From: Apiosordaria backusii
Taxonomy: Eukaryota; Ascomycota; Sordariomycetes; Sordariales; Lasiosphaeriaceae
Direction: 5' to 3'
DNA length: 64,000 nt
Assembly (NCBI GenBank): GCA_030549205.1
Contig: JAUKTV010000017.1
Location: 62,001 to 126,000 of the forward strand
In this document: in pieces, positions 43,164 through 55,208 of the stretch
Layout: every line of letters begins with the position of its first letter
Position numbering within the stretch: the stretch's first letter is position 1
The notes under the pieces: generated by a model
Told to the model about the DNA's origin: nothing
Seen by the model: only the letters and a program-made list of their open reading frames with translations
The model's database searches: none
Made by a program: the position numbers and the translations under genes

Positions 43164-44480
43164 TCACTGTTGCTTGAGGCCGAGCCCACCTCCCCACAAG
43201 TCCTCGAATCGCAGAGTTTGACCCTTCTCCATGCAATCAGCCCATCTGCCTGCCTTCTTCACCCATATCCCGTCACATTGGGAGATTGCCTGGAAGAAGT
43301 CGAGCTCCACATAGCTTTCTTCGAGGGGCCATTCTGGCCATAGCTCCCTCAGCGTGGCGTTGTAGACCTTCCGCAGCTGCGTTGTTTCGTACTCCATCCT
43401 GTGGATGAAGTACAGCTCATTCTTGCCTTCATTCTCATCGTTGCACTTCTCGGGTATCTCATCCATATACATATCCCTCTGCGGCTCTTCCTCCCGAACC
43501 GGCTCGTCAAGGAACTTGGGAACCATGGTCGCCATCCATAGAGGCATTGCTGAGACGCATTCCCAATCCAGAACGGCCGTGATTTCGCCTTCTTCGTTCA
43601 CCAAGATGTTGTTTAGATGGAGGTCGTGGTGGTAGAGTGCTGTTGTCTCTGCTTCGTCCAGATGTGGGGGAAAGACCTTGGGAACAAGAGAGAGCAGTTT
43701 CCGCGCCACAGGCAAGATTTCCTCGGCGTCTTCTTTCTCGTCTTCATCGTCCGTCTTCTCGAGGACTGCTGTCTGGTGTACTATGATGATGTTCAACACC
43801 GCGCTCAACCAGTCGTGGCTGGAGCGGAAGGGACCTCTTGGAATATCATAGTAAAGATGATCGCCCATAAAGAACTCGTGGGACACTAGTAGACCAGGAG
43901 AGACCTTGTCCAAATCTTCAGCGTCATGTCCCTGATCGACTTGATCGACTTTCCGCGGATCCAGCGTCCCTATGTCCCTGAATAGGGACTCTGGTTTCCC
44001 ACGTCCCGACAACTCGGCCTGGAATGTCGCGACCCGCTTCGTGAAGACGACCTTCTGCTCCATGGACATGGTCCGCCACCGTCGATGCGCCGGTGCACCC
44101 TCCATTAGCTCCATTAATATCCACTCGAAACCGATCTCGTTGTCGTTGCTGTCGTCAAAAGCAAACACGTTGGGGACGGGGATCGTGGTGTTCTCGCGCA
44201 CCCAGCGCAAGGTGGCTACCTCGGCGCGGGTCTTGTGGTTGGGGTAGACGGGCAGCGAGACGCGCATGATGAGAGGGCCGCCGGTAGATTCGACGATGTA
44301 GAGTTTGTTGAACAGGCCGGATGTGTGGAAGGCGACGGTGCAGGGGTCCTCGGGAGCGATGCTCAATTGTTGTCGACACACGTTTTCGATCGCGGCAAGC
44401 GAAGGGTCTCGCGTCCACTGAGGCACGAGTGCAAAGAGCGTCTCTTTCCATTCTAACCCATCTTGGATTGGCCGGGGCAT
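43164..44480 (-). CDS. APH-fold phosphotransferase family protein (second)
   Basis: 438 aa from ATG 44480; the frame is open ten codons further up but only to a non-ATG codon. Single exon. Same broad superfamily as the protein at 37207-38490: small N-lobe with GLFNKLYIVE and LIMRVSLP, hinge-like WILMELMEG, catalytic loop HHDLHLNN (catalytic Asp at 286) and LDWE (Asp at 305). An acidic insert (EKTDDEDEKEDAEE) lies between the lobes. It ends with a Trp-rich C-terminal helical part and LWGGGLGLKQQ. Substrate and pathway are not readable. It shares little direct identity with the first protein, so these are independent family members rather than a tandem duplication. Confidence 0.88.
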   Translation of the reverse strand: MPRPIQDGLEWKETLFALVPQWTRDPSLAAIENVCRQQLSIAPEDPCTVAFHTSGLFNKLYIVESTGGPLIMRVSLPVYPNHKTRAEVATLRWVRENTTIPVPNVFAFDDSNDNEIGFEWILMELMEGAPAHRRWRTMSMEQKVVFTKRVATFQAELSGRGKPESLFRDIGTLDPRKVDQVDQGHDAEDLDKVSPGLLVSHEFFMGDHLYYDIPRGPFRSSHDWLSAVLNIIIVHQTAVLEKTDDEDEKEDAEEILPVARKLLSLVPKVFPPHLDEAETTALYHHDLHLNNILVNEEGEITAVLDWECVSAMPLWMATMVPKFLDEPVREEEPQRDMYMDEIPEKCNDENEGKNELYFIHRMEYETTQLRKVYNATLRELWPEWPLEESYVELDFFQAISQCDGIWVKKAGRWADCMEKGQTLRFEDLWGGGLGLKQQ

Positions 44481-44510
44481 CGTGGAAATAATTGGATTGT
44501 TTATTATCAC

Positions 44511-47286
44511 AATCAGGTTTAGCGATGGTTAAATGATAAGGTATGCGTGCAACAAGGGCGGGCGTTGATGTTGATTCAGCCAACCTGGCGAGTAAAATGG
44601 GGGGCAACAGGGTTAGGGTATACTACTCCGTAGTTGGACAAAAAACGAGTTGTTGAATTCAATTGCTGCTATCATTTGATTGCTCTCAAGGCGTTGCTCC
44701 CTTGTCTACTATCTACACTAGGTACCCTGTCCACCGCATTTTGCCCGCCACACCTTGTTAATTAAAACCTGTCGGGATGCAGCTTCTACGCTAGCTTTTT
44801 ACTGAACGGCAAAACGGCCCAAAAAATGCCCCTTTTCCGGGCTGGTGGGTGTAAGATTGACTGTCTTGCAGCACGAGGAGGAAGCTGTAAAAAACACCTA
44901 AAATGTAGATTTATGCTGAAATTTACTTACTAGATAGGTGCCTGGATAGATAATAGGTAGATGCGTTACCAGAACAATACTCCCTCACTGATTCCGCACA
45001 TGTAGGTGGGTAGGTATCCAAAGAGTTGCGTAGTTGAGGCGGCGACGGATAGCGTCTTACACAGTATCGAATGAGCGAAACGGTATGGTTACACGACCAC
45101 TTCCCCATTGCAACATTGCAACGGAGTTGTTGGATGGTGCGAGGCAGACTGTGACGCCTTGATAAACACACACCCCCTCCACCGCCGTGTTCCGTCCACA
45201 AACAGACCCCTGTTGCTACCGTTGCTCGCAGCAGCATCACTGCGCTCCTGTTTGGGTGCACCCAGTGTTGGGTGCTGCAGAGTGCAGACCATCCATTACC
45301 ATTCGTCTTCAATTTCCCTCATCGCGCCATTCAGCTTTCACGGCAACAAGTCACTGATGACGGGAGCGCTGAGGGTCAAAGGTTGTTGACACAAAACGTA
45401 TCGAGTTCCGTTAAGTTTACCATACTAAGTACATACTGTATCGAATAGAAGGAAAAGCCCCTGTGCCTTGCTCTTTTACCAGGATGCTGACAAAATCTCG
45501 TTTTTCGTTTCCTATTTTCCACAGTTATTTGGATATTCTCATCGGCAAGAAAGTGCTGAAAACAGACAGGCTAACCTCGGAGAGCTTTCTTGGGGCCGAA
45601 ATGAAGTACACGTCATTGCGCAAGTCGACAGTGAAGGAGGAAGAGGGAAATTCATCCCGAAGAATCGCCATCATTTCTCGTTCTTTCACATGGGTGGCCC
45701 GTATACATGTGACGTACACTGGCTCATAGGAACATGAGATATCTGGCTTTCGCCTCCTGCGAACCCGTGTTAAGGCCTTGCGAGATAGCCGTTTAAGACT
45801 CGAAATCGCTGGTCGACACATACGCGTAGAGCGGGTCGAGAGATGTTGATTGCCTCTCGTCTGCAAAAGTTACAAAAGCAAAGTCGGATGGGGAGCGAGA
45901 AAGGAAGATGCGCCAGTGTGCCCTGCCGAAGGGTTGGACCGGGGGCAGAGGGAGGGAGGGGTATTTAAATGTCAAACATTCGCCCCTTGTGCGCTTAAAA
46001 TCAAGCCCGAGTCTCCGTTCCCAGCCTGTTCTGTATGATGTAAGTAGGTATGCAAAGCCTCGGGGGCGCGACCGCAGCAATGGGCGACCCCGTCACATTT
46101 GGCTCACTTTCAACCACTCATAGCCCTCTGCAACAAAGCGAAGTGGTGGGACCTGGGCGTGTGCCTAAAGAAACGGATGTCACCCGACTGTCTCAGTTGA
46201 GGGGCACTGCAGGGCACAGTCGACCTTTGCCTAATTAGGAAATGTCAAGGTCGGGGGCAAGAGTACTAAGAGCTTTCAATCTAAGCACTCTAACGATACT
46301 ATCCGAGCATTTCCCTAACGCTATCCGAGCATTTCCCTGACACCATCCAAGCATCTCTCTAATATTATTCAAGTATTATTTAATATTATCTAAGCTTAGG
46401 CTTTAGATACCTACCTTAAGTATACTATTCTATGCGGAACACAGTAGTTCAATAATACTTGTCCTGCGGCCTGCCAGTAATGCAAGGGCCAGTGTACTTT
46501 TGCACCCGACTTGGCATTTCCAAATCAGACAAAGGTGTGTACATATCGCGTGACACAAGAGAAAAGGGAGCTTGAATTCGGAACGGGTCAATCAATATAA
46601 TCACATTGCACTGGTGTTACCCCAGTGTGCAGGATATGCTGGAAGTATCCAGGTGGTACCGACTTGCCACTAGTGTAATAGGTATGGTGCTAGGGGCATT
46701 AAAGGTGGCTGTGAAGGTTGTCCAGTTCGACAGGCGGGAGGGGGTTGGGCACTTCACAAGGCTACCTAATAAACGAAATCTACTTAAGAGATTGACGACG
46801 AGGACCGCCGTAGGCCATTAGGCCATGTTGAGAGCTCTCCTGCTCACCTACCACCTGCCCCACCCCCTTCAATCAAATTATAAACTCCAGGTCTTGTGTT
46901 GCACAGGGCAGCATCGCATCCTGGCGACATGACGCTGCCTGGAAGCAAGAAAGTTTCACAGTTTATATCTAAAGCCAAGCGGGCCATCAGAGTAAGGCGT
47001 CATACGCATTGGCGTTTTTGTTTTCGTTTTGGTTAACTCATCCTGTTACCAGAGCCGTCCATCCAACCATGGTACAGACGAAGTAGAGTCCGGTCATCGC
47101 ATAAACGCAGAACGAGCCAACACATCGCAGGGTTTTCTCTCCGCAACACTTCATAGAGATGCAGCCCAAGACAATCGAGTCTGGGTTGGAACCCAAGGGG
47201 CTTCAGGGGAAAGGACCCCGGGTCCATTGACCGATCAGTCTACTGTTGTCGACCGCGGCGAGAGGGAATATAGGCGCACGAAAGGC
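44511..47286. other. Long intergenic stretch, no supported gene
   Basis: Many short frames but none with family features. The last ~260 bp before 47287 are open in the kinase frame without an ATG, so may be leader or an undetected upstream exon. A small tandem array is at about 46300-46390. Confidence 0.5.
46300..46390. repeat. Short tandem array, 21-22 bp units
   Basis: atccgagcatttccct at 46301 and 46323, then atccaagcatctctct at 46344 and a decayed attcaagt unit at 46366. The later units look progressively more AT-rich. Confidence 0.6.
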
Positions 47287-49531
47287 ATGGAAGAGTACGT
47301 GCAAGTCCAATACGTTCTGGTTGACTCGAAACGTGTCGCGGATACAGACGCAGACACACTTTTGAATAATGCCGGTGCGAGGTTTGATGACTATGCGGGT
47401 CCCCAAGGAAGAAGGCCAATGGAGTTTTTGGAATCAGTACAACACCACGTCAAGAGAGTGAACGATGATCTCTTCACTGCGGCCCACAAGAAATGTTTCA
47501 AGTGGAAAAAGGACTGCTTGTACATCCCAAATGGCGAGATCGAACAGGTTCTGAGTCTCCAGACTGTGAAGGATCTTCTTCCAGCATGCATAGCCACAGA
47601 TCGGTGGGGACATCACAGATCGGACTCTGGGCTCACAGAGTTGGCTTCGAAGATCTGCGGGCTTTATCTCAGCGACGATGGCTTGCCGACTTCAAGTGAC
47701 ATTTCCTATCGGAAAACCCTCGCTGTACTGATATTAGCCAACAAGCATGCTCAGTTGGAAGCATTCATGGACTGTAATGTCCATGATTCTGTACTGCCTC
47801 TGATCAACAAACCTCCTGAGGATGCCAATTATCGACTTTGTTTCCACGATGATTTGGAGAGCAAATCCCTGAAGTGCTTCGAAGGATGGACCGACGATGA
47901 ACTGAACACGTTTTATGAAAGGCAGTGGTGGGTTTCCGCGCCCTATTTCGCTGGGCAGGGTAACCACTATCAGCTCAACAACCGGCTTCCCCTTCCCTTC
48001 CGCAAACTTCCTCCAAATCCGGATGGCAAAGTGATTGGGCCCAACGAGGGCGGAGGGGGACATGTCACCTTCATTGAGATTCAAGAAGGCCATTGCGACC
48101 CCTCTGTAAGTCTCCATTCAGAAAGGCCGATTCATGTAGTTGCGACCAACTGTATGGATTGGCTTTTAAGGACGTCATAGACGGCTAACTCTCTCCTAGC
48201 TTCATCAACCGCCCAACGGACCTCACTTTGCCTTGAAAAAGCTGCGTGATGGGGCGACCAAGGCGGAGTTTGACCGCGAGGTCACCATACTCCGGCGGCT
48301 TAGCCGGAGAAGTGACCGGAAAGATCATCTTGTCAAGCTTCTCTTTACAATGGAGCTACAAGACCCACTCGAGTTTTACCTTGTATTCCCACGAGCTACG
48401 GGGGACTTGAACTATCTCTGGAAGAATGTTGAGCCTCCTAAACGAGGTGGGAGCGAAGCCACGACAAGGTTGGGGCGCTGGGTTGCATCGCAGTGCCACG
48501 GGGTCGCGGATGCCCTGAGTCATGTTCACGATATGCGCGAAGAACAAGTCCAACAAATGGATCCGCCCACCAATTCATCAGAGGACAATAGTTCAAACTA
48601 CGGAATACATGCCGACATCAAGCCAGCCAACCTGTTGTGGTTCAAGAAGGGAGAAGACTCGCAGTACGCTTATGATGGGATCATTCAGCTGGCCGACTTT
48701 GGAATTTCCAGCGTCCACCATACCGAATCTCGTTCTGATGCAAAACTAGGGGGCCACACAAAGACCTACCGGCCCCCGGAGCTGGAATTACCCCAGTCGG
48801 TTTCACGCTCAGTGGATATCTGGTCGCTTGGTTGTGTGTTTCTCGAGTTTATCAGCTGGATGGTCTTAGGAAAGCCCACCGATGAATTCGCGAAAGACAG
48901 ACGAAAGAACTCGGTGAGCCTGGAAAGGATACACCAAGATACATTCTACTCTCTGGTAGAAGATGGGCCGGAAAAGACGAAGGCAATCGTCAATCCCGCG
49001 GTTGTTAGTGTGAGTTTGACACTTTTGTGCTTATTCCATTCGATGATTATCCCTGACTTGACCCCTTTTCCCATGCTGACATGGGTACGAAAACCCCTAA
49101 AGCGCGTAGAAGAGCTCCGAAAGCACGCCAGATGCACGCAATTTGTTCATGATCTTCTCGATCTAGTAATGGGGGGAATGCTAGTTGTGGAGGAAAAGCC
49201 GATTCGAGCGTCATTCAAACTGCCGCCGCCCCAGAACATAGCTAAACAGCCCACAAGCCTTGTCAAAATGCCAGATGTCGGCCCAACCAACAGCAGCGAT
49301 ATGCAGAAATCCGGCAAGGCAGTTCCACGAACAAGACTTAAATGCTCCGAGGTTGTTGGCCGTCTGAAGGAAATCTTGGAGAAAGGGGACAAGGAGCCAA
49401 AGATATACTACTCCGAGCCAAAGTCCCGCGGACGGCGTTATTCAGAGCAACCCCCACAGGAGGTTACGATAGACCGGCCGATGAGCTCACTACGACACAT
49501 GCCGCCTGTCCGGCAGCAACCTGGTGCATAG
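47287..49531 (+). CDS. Ser/Thr protein kinase with an uncharacterised N-terminal region
   Basis: Three exons: 47287-48105, 48200-49009, 49103-49531 (~685 aa). Intron 1 (94 bp) has GTAAGT, GCTAAC branch and CCTAG. Intron 2 (93 bp) has GTGAGT and GCTGAC; it is in frame without stops, so an unspliced form could be translated. Kinase landmarks: ALKKL (Lys286), catalytic GIHADIKPANL (Asp412; Arg of HRD is Ala), LADFGIS (Asp439), activation segment YRPPELE, and VDIWSLGCVFLEF. The ~270-residue N-terminal region (FLESVQHHVKRVNDDLF, then TVKDLLPACIATDRWG) is a pattern seen in large fungal kinase families but has no named domain I can assign. A Pro-rich basic tail follows. The start is the first ATG in frame; a distal exon is possible. 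Confidence 0.82.
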
Positions 49532-49582
49532 CCGCCCTGAGAGCTCGCGATATCTGCCTTTTCATAGTTGGTAATTCCATAT

Positions 49583-50846
49583 GAGACTTGCTAGGGGTGC
49601 ATTACCCTTTTTGCTACGTATGCATTACCCCCTATAGGGGTTAGGGTTATATATAGCTTCTGAATTTAAACTTCTTCATTAACCACAACTTACTCTTACT
49701 GGCTATACTACTTTTACCGGCTATACTGCTTCTAATAGAAGGCTTTTTTACAAGCCAACCTCTAGTATTTAGAAATTCTAGCTAAGGTAGTAATATAGAT
49801 ATAGGTATAGGTATGTCTTATGCTATAGATAAAAAAACTAATACTGTAAGTAATTAACAGGCATTAAAATATAGTTAATAGACTATATAAGATAGCCGTT
49901 AAGTATTTAAAGATAGTTAGTAGAGCTTTAAAGATAGTCGATAGGCTTTAAAATAGTATAATAGGCCTTTAAAGATAGTCAGTAGACCTTTAAAGATAGT
50001 CGATAGGCTTTAAAATAGTATAATAGGCCTTTAAAGATAGTCAGTAGACCTTTAAAGATAGTCGATAGGCCTTAAAATAGTATAATAGGCCTTTAAAGAT
50101 AGTCAGTAGACCTTTAAAGATAGTCGATAGGCCTTAAAATAGTATAATAGGCCTTTAAAGATAGTCAGTAGACCTTTAAAGATAGTCGATAGGCCTTAAA
50201 ATAATATAATAGGCCTTTAAAGATAGTCAATAGACCTTTAAAGATAGTCGATAGGCCTTAAAATAGTATAATAGGCCTTTAAAGATAGTCAGTAGACCTT
50301 TAAAGATAGTCGATAGGCCTTAAAATAGTATAATAGGCCTTTAAAGATAGTCAGTAGACCTTTAAAGATAGTCGATAGGCCTTTAAAGATAGTCGACAGA
50401 CTTTAAAATAGTATAATAGGCCTTTAAATGCAATTGCAATGCCTATATTTAATAATCTATATAGTAAACTATATATATAGTAGTACCAGTTTTTTTATCT
50501 AAAGTATATAGGTATAAATGTAAGTATAGATATAAATATAAGTATAGGTATAGTATATAGTTATAATTATAAGTATAGGTAGAAGTTTAAAGGGTACATT
50601 AGCTTATAAGTAATAGAAATTATAGGCATATAGTAATTTAATTAAAACATTTATAATTATTTATTTATATAGGACTTTATATAGAAGAAAATGTAATATA
50701 GTAACAGTTATAGTTATTAATAGTAGTTATAATAGGAAAAAATCTTAAGAAATGTTATGTTAATTTCAAAGGCTATACATAACCCTAACCCCTATAGCGG
50801 GTAATGCACACATAGCAAAAAGGGTAATGCACCTCTAGCAAGTCTC
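49583..50846. mobile_element. 1264-bp hAT-like MITE with 8-bp target duplication
   Basis: Ends gagacttgctag and ctagcaagtctc begin inverted repeats of ~75 bp that include two gcattaccc boxes and a ggggttagggtt box. The 8-bp target duplication TTCCATAT is perfect (49575-49582 and 50847-50854). No transposase; the interior is AT-rich and largely a tandem array. An 8-bp duplication is typical of hAT but also of a few other superfamilies, so the class is inferred. It inserted ~50 bp past the kinase stop codon. Confidence 0.88.
49895..50428. repeat. 62-bp higher-order tandem repeat inside the MITE
   Basis: Each 62-bp unit is made of three related ~21-bp monomers: tttaaagatagtcagtagacc, tttaaagatagtcgataggcc without its last base changes, and a shorter ttaaaatagtataataggcc. 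The landmark taataggcct recurs at 49959, 50021, 50083, 50145, 50207, 50269 and 50331, exactly 62 bp apart. The next step is 83 bp, i.e. one extra monomer. Confidence 0.9.
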
Positions 50847-50945
50847 TTCCATATAGTCGAGAATTCAAGCTGTTCACAACAATTTCCTTCAACCTTCCCT
50901 TTATCATCCATGTTATTCACTTTAAGTACACCCACCTCAGCTTTC

Positions 50946-51278
50946 TCATGGGGTCCCTAGAGGGTTGACTCTACCCGGTCTCGAAATTATCCTGTCCCGT
51001 ATTCTTTTCAGCCTCTCAGTCATGGAGATAGAGTTTGTGGTCTGAATTGCCTCTGCTGTGTTCAGTCCATCCGCATTTTCACCCGTCTGTGCTTGAGCCG
51101 GCGTCGCAGCGGCTGGTGTGTCGACATTAACAGGTTCCTCACCCTCTCCAACTTCGGCCTGGATCACCAGGTTATAGTGGCTGTAAGCCACTCTATCGAG
51201 AGCTCTCACTTCGGCCTTTTTTTCAGTCAGCTCGTTTCGTCCTACAGTACAAGATGTCGTCGTGGGCCGTTGCTGCAT
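50946..51278 (-). CDS. Possible small hypothetical protein
   Basis: 110 codons on the minus strand, starting MQQRPTTTSCTVGRNELTEK and ending RIISRPGRVNPLGTP. Composition is protein-like: an Ala/Glu-rich middle and an amphipathic basic segment (MTERLKRIRDRII). No recognised domain, signal peptide or membrane span. It may be an exon of a longer gene; the opposite strand also has a frame here. Treat as a weak prediction. Confidence 0.3.
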   Translation of the reverse strand: MQQRPTTTSCTVGRNELTEKKAEVRALDRVAYSHYNLVIQAEVGEGEEPVNVDTPAAATPAQAQTGENADGLNTAEAIQTTNSISMTERLKRIRDRIISRPGRVNPLGTP

Positions 51279-52559
51279 ACCGGCATTAAAGGGCGAGGAG
51301 CTCTGAGGATGTATTTATCGTCTTGTAACTAGTTACGATTATTGTCAGTCGAAAGTAACATACCTAGGTATAGCATGTGGTTATCAGGGCCATGTTGTCC
51401 TTAAAGAAAGGTCGTATTTGTCCCTTCCGCCGTAAATATTGTTGAGCTCATTAACAAGAGCGGCAGGGTCGCTATACGATGTCTCCAGGGAAAATGCCTT
51501 CCGCACCGGATAGTGAGACGGATTACGGCGAAACAGTGGCATGCTGACCTCGGATAAATCGGTATTTCCAAAAGGAAACTTACGGACAACCGATTAAAAG
51601 GGTGAAGGTGTTCTAAACGGACCTCAGACGTTCTGTTGGGGCTGTTTCGGCCCAGGTATGTAGAGCAGCTCAAGTAAGGTAAGTACGGAGAGGGGTTGAC
51701 TGGTGGTGGTTACATCTGGTGCACCTTTGATATGAGGCGGTGTCAGGGGTCCGCTGGGCCAATAAGGACGCCCTGGTGAGGCACCAAGCTGCAGTTCAAC
51801 CTGGATGGTTACCCTGTCGCGACGCGAAGGTCGAGGCATACACAACATTCTATGTTGCAAATTCTCGACTCGGTCAATGTATACATGTATACACCGGAAC
51901 AGTGCTTGCTGATAATCTCGCTTCCCCAGCATGCCGTGTTAGGGCACGTTCATTCGCACACCCTCAGAATTCATCAAAGTCTCAGTCCGCGAAGCTAATT
52001 CTTCTAGAACCCAACATACCTCATTCATTTGTCAAGTGTTAAAGGCTCCTGGGAACATGAAGACATCCGGTCGCGATCAATTTAGGCAGCCACCTTAGCT
52101 AGTGTACAGCCAGGAGCTTATCGCGGCAAATCCATGCCTGACTGGCTTTCCAATTGCGTCTCCTGCATGACCATGCATTATCTAAGCTAGATGGTGGCGT
52201 GGACAGTGGGTAGGAGGCGGTCCAACGAGGACGTGAGCTTAGCCGCCGAGGCTTTCCACGATGCATGAGGAACACATGGCGAGGTACACGGTCAATACAT
52301 ACTGGTTAGCAACCAGGAAAAGGTGGTAACATCGAATAGTGGATGAAACTCTTTGGTGACGAGGCAATCTCCGCAATCACGGTCGTGCAACTTGTTCCAG
52401 ATACCTATACTAGGGCTGTGTCAAGGACTCGGAGAATATCCTAGCCAGTAATCACTGAATCCCACTGGTTCCCACCCTTCAAAACACTCCAGGCACGCAC
52501 AGGGGGGTAATCTTCTTGCCAGTTTGTCAACACACAACGAATCTTGCAACGTGAAGAAA
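51279..52559. other. Intergenic, no supported gene
   Basis: Overlapping short frames on both strands without family signal. The last few hundred bases are presumably the promoter of the CorA-like gene. Confidence 0.45.
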
Positions 52560-54385
52560 ATGGACCTCTTTTGGCGGGGATCCGGATTCCTTCAGGGGCA
52601 ATACTCATATTTCAGTTATGAGCCGGAGCATGAGACTGGGAGCACGGTTGTCAACTCGCCATGGCCGCCTGTCACCGTGATCCAGTATATTCCTGATCAA
52701 AATTACCCAAGATATACGAGGACGCAACATTCCAGGACCTTAAGTACAGCTGCTGCGTGGCAAGCTTGGCTGCAAACTGCTAGTTCCCCTTGCCAACTGG
52801 AAATATGGTATGCTAACTTTTAACTGCAGATCCCCATTGCCAGAGATCCGGATACACAGCTCAGGCCATCTGTCTCAATCATGTAGGTGACAAGATGTTG
52901 TGACTTTTCACCCCCAGCTCCACGGTCGACTGATGCCTGCTAGCAGACTGTTTCCACGTCATAATCATGGGATTACCCCAACGCTGCCAGTTCGGGACGT
53001 CAGTACCCTGAAGTATCTCCCCATATCGCTCACTATCTTCCAACGAGTTGTGGAGACATTCAACATCCACCAAGCGCTCCAAATACTTATCAACCGCGGG
53101 AAGTCAACGATATGGAGGTTTCATCCATGTCCATCAAAGAACCAATATAGTAAGTATCATACTCCATATGTCCAGCTAAATACCAAATGGAATTAGACCC
53201 CCAACACAATGCTAATGATCGTTACCCGTCATGGCAAGCTCCACGTGAAACTGACAGATCTTAGCATACCTTCTTCGCACCGACAACACCCTCGAAAACG
53301 ACCTTGCACTATCAGTCTATTATGATGCTAATGACAAAGCTCTCCGCGCCGTATTCTTTGGGTGCACTGAGCAAGATGTCAGATGGATACAGGGGAGGCT
53401 TCAGGTCGGCACCGGAAAGACGGCTCTGGCCCCTCTAACAATGATCAGTGCTTTGCTTGAACTCGAGAGAGGCCATCGTGTCAGTGATGTGGACAAGTAT
53501 GACCGGCTCATGACCGAGCTTGTTGAAAACTTTCCAGAGAATCTGAACTCAGGGGCAAGAACTAGTCAAAATCGCTATAACGAGGACGACCCCGAAGGTC
53601 TGTTTGGTGTCAGCCGTGCCGTAACGTACATGAAGGGCCGCCTTGAAAGATGGAAGGCCGAAATCGGGCGCTTACAGAACGATGCATCGGAAGTGGAGTT
53701 TTTGCCTTTCATGGACGACCCTGTAGACGGCGCCAACCCAAAAGTGCCGCTCATTCACTACAAGGGGTATCTAGCTCATCTTATGGATGATTATGAAGAC
53801 AGAATCCGCAAGTGTAGCTCTATACTGGACACCGCGTCTCAGGCATTCCAGATGGTTAGTCCCAATTCCTCAACTCCCGTCAGATTTATCCGCTTTTCGA
53901 ACCTACGGGTGAAGATAAGTACAAGTAACGATACTGACAGAGATTCTTGAACGCCAGGAAATTGCAGCCAGCGCCCGAAAGCAAGCCAACAAAATGAAGA
54001 CGCTAGCGATAATGACGATGGTTTTCTTGCCAGCAACCTTCCTTTCGGTAAGACCGCCATTGTGAAGAACACATATTCAGTCAATATGTCTCGATCTCTA
54101 ACTCACTGATTCCAGACCTTGTTCGCTTTGTCAATGTTCCAGTGGCGTCCTGACCCTCCTGCAAAAAGGCCCGACCCTGGTTCTGACGCCGGGGAAGTCC
54201 CTCCAGAGGAAGGTCAAGACGAGAGTGTTGTCTCACCTTGGTTTTATAGGCTTTACATCCCCTTGTCAGTTGGCATCACACTGATGATTCTCGCTTCGTA
54301 TTGGTGGGCCCCTATTACAAGGTGGTGTAGAGGTTTATGGAGGCATAGAAAGGCCACTCGATCGACTGACATCGAGATGAGATGA
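52560..54385 (+). CDS. CorA-like metal-ion transporter domain protein (spliced)
   Basis: Fungal CorA-like membrane protein with cytosolic N-terminal part and two C-terminal membrane helices. The 3' gene structure is firm: introns 53150-53264, 53855-53942 and 54048-54115 each rejoin conserved sequence. Exons then read TYLLRTDNTLENDLALSV, a long helical part with LLELERGHR and YEDRIRKCSSILDTASQAFQ, then ILERQEIAASARKQANKMKT. TM1 is LAIMTMVFLPATFLSTLF and TM2 is LYIPLSVGITLMILASYWW. The bacterial GMN signature is absent and replaced by SMFQW after TM1, as usual in these fungal proteins, so transport of Mg2+ is not assured. The 5' part (ATG 52560, MDLFWRGSGFLQGQYSYF; then ~52830-53149 with LKYLPISLTIFQRVVETFNIH) has one or two introns whose exact ends I could not settle. 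Confidence 0.75.
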
Positions 54386-54828
54386 TAAAAAAGTGTGGAG
54401 GCTAAGACTCAATGTTGGATTTTGAGTTTTCCAAGGGACATATTGAGTAGTTAACTAGTTACCTACAAGGATATTTGATGACCCAGCGTGAACTACAAAG
54501 CCATAAACTAGAATCGTAAAGCAAAGGTTTGTGGTCTTTACGCACTTGTCTATGCCGCCATGGGCATGGTTCGGTTTGAGGGACCCTTATAGTATATCAT
54601 TCATATTAGATGACGCTAGGGCTGAAAGGAAATCCGCCGTATCCATGATTTGGGAGTGACAACTATCTTAGTATCTCGGTACCTATCGATGTCAAGGCAA
54701 AGACGGCCCACTTACTTACAACAAATCAACCTTTGGCATAGAATTTACTGCTGCAATCTACAGGGGCACATAGGGGAGTTATATGGGGGGAGGTGACGCA
54801 AAGGTCCTCTCATGTATACTTTAAGCTC
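54386..54828. other. Intergenic, nothing recognised
   Basis: 3' flank of the CorA-like gene. No open frame of note. Confidence 0.45.
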
Positions 54829-55060
54829 GGACTGTAAGTCGGTAATGCTAAGACTGTAGATGGTAAAAGCTTGGACTGTAAGTCATGAAGGCTAAGATTG
54901 AAGACAGTGAAAGTTTGGACTGCAACCTATTAATACTGAGATTGAAGACAGTGAAAGCTTGGATTGTAAGTGGTCGACGTTGAGATTAAAGCCAGTAAAA
55001 GCTAGGACTGTAAGTAGTCGTTGCTGAGACTAAAGATAGTAAAAGTTTAGACAGACAGCT
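54829..55060. repeat. 44-bp minisatellite (about 5 units)
   Basis: ggactgtaagt-type starts recur at 54829, 54873, 54917, 54961 and 55005, each 44 bp apart, with a degraded sixth at 55049. Each unit holds two related 22-bp halves (ggactgtaagt... and agactgtaga/agattgaaga...). Confidence 0.88.
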
Positions 55061-55208
55061 ATCTAAGTAGGTGGTTAACCTCTAGATCCAGCGGCCCCAG
55101 AAGTCTGAAGGGGCCAGTATTGACCGCTATTGACAACCTGGAATGCCAGTGCAGTGGCAGAAAGTGGCAGGGAAGTGGCAGGGAAGTGGCAGTCGCGGTC
55201 TCCTCCCG

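Noticed and set aside
37207..44510. Aminoglycoside-resistance genes
   Set aside because: Both proteins have the APH fold, but this superfamily is broad in fungi and nothing indicates antibiotic substrates.
44923..46238. Overlapping frames of 60-150 codons on both strands
   Set aside because: No recognisable domain or splice pattern, and competing frames overlap one another.
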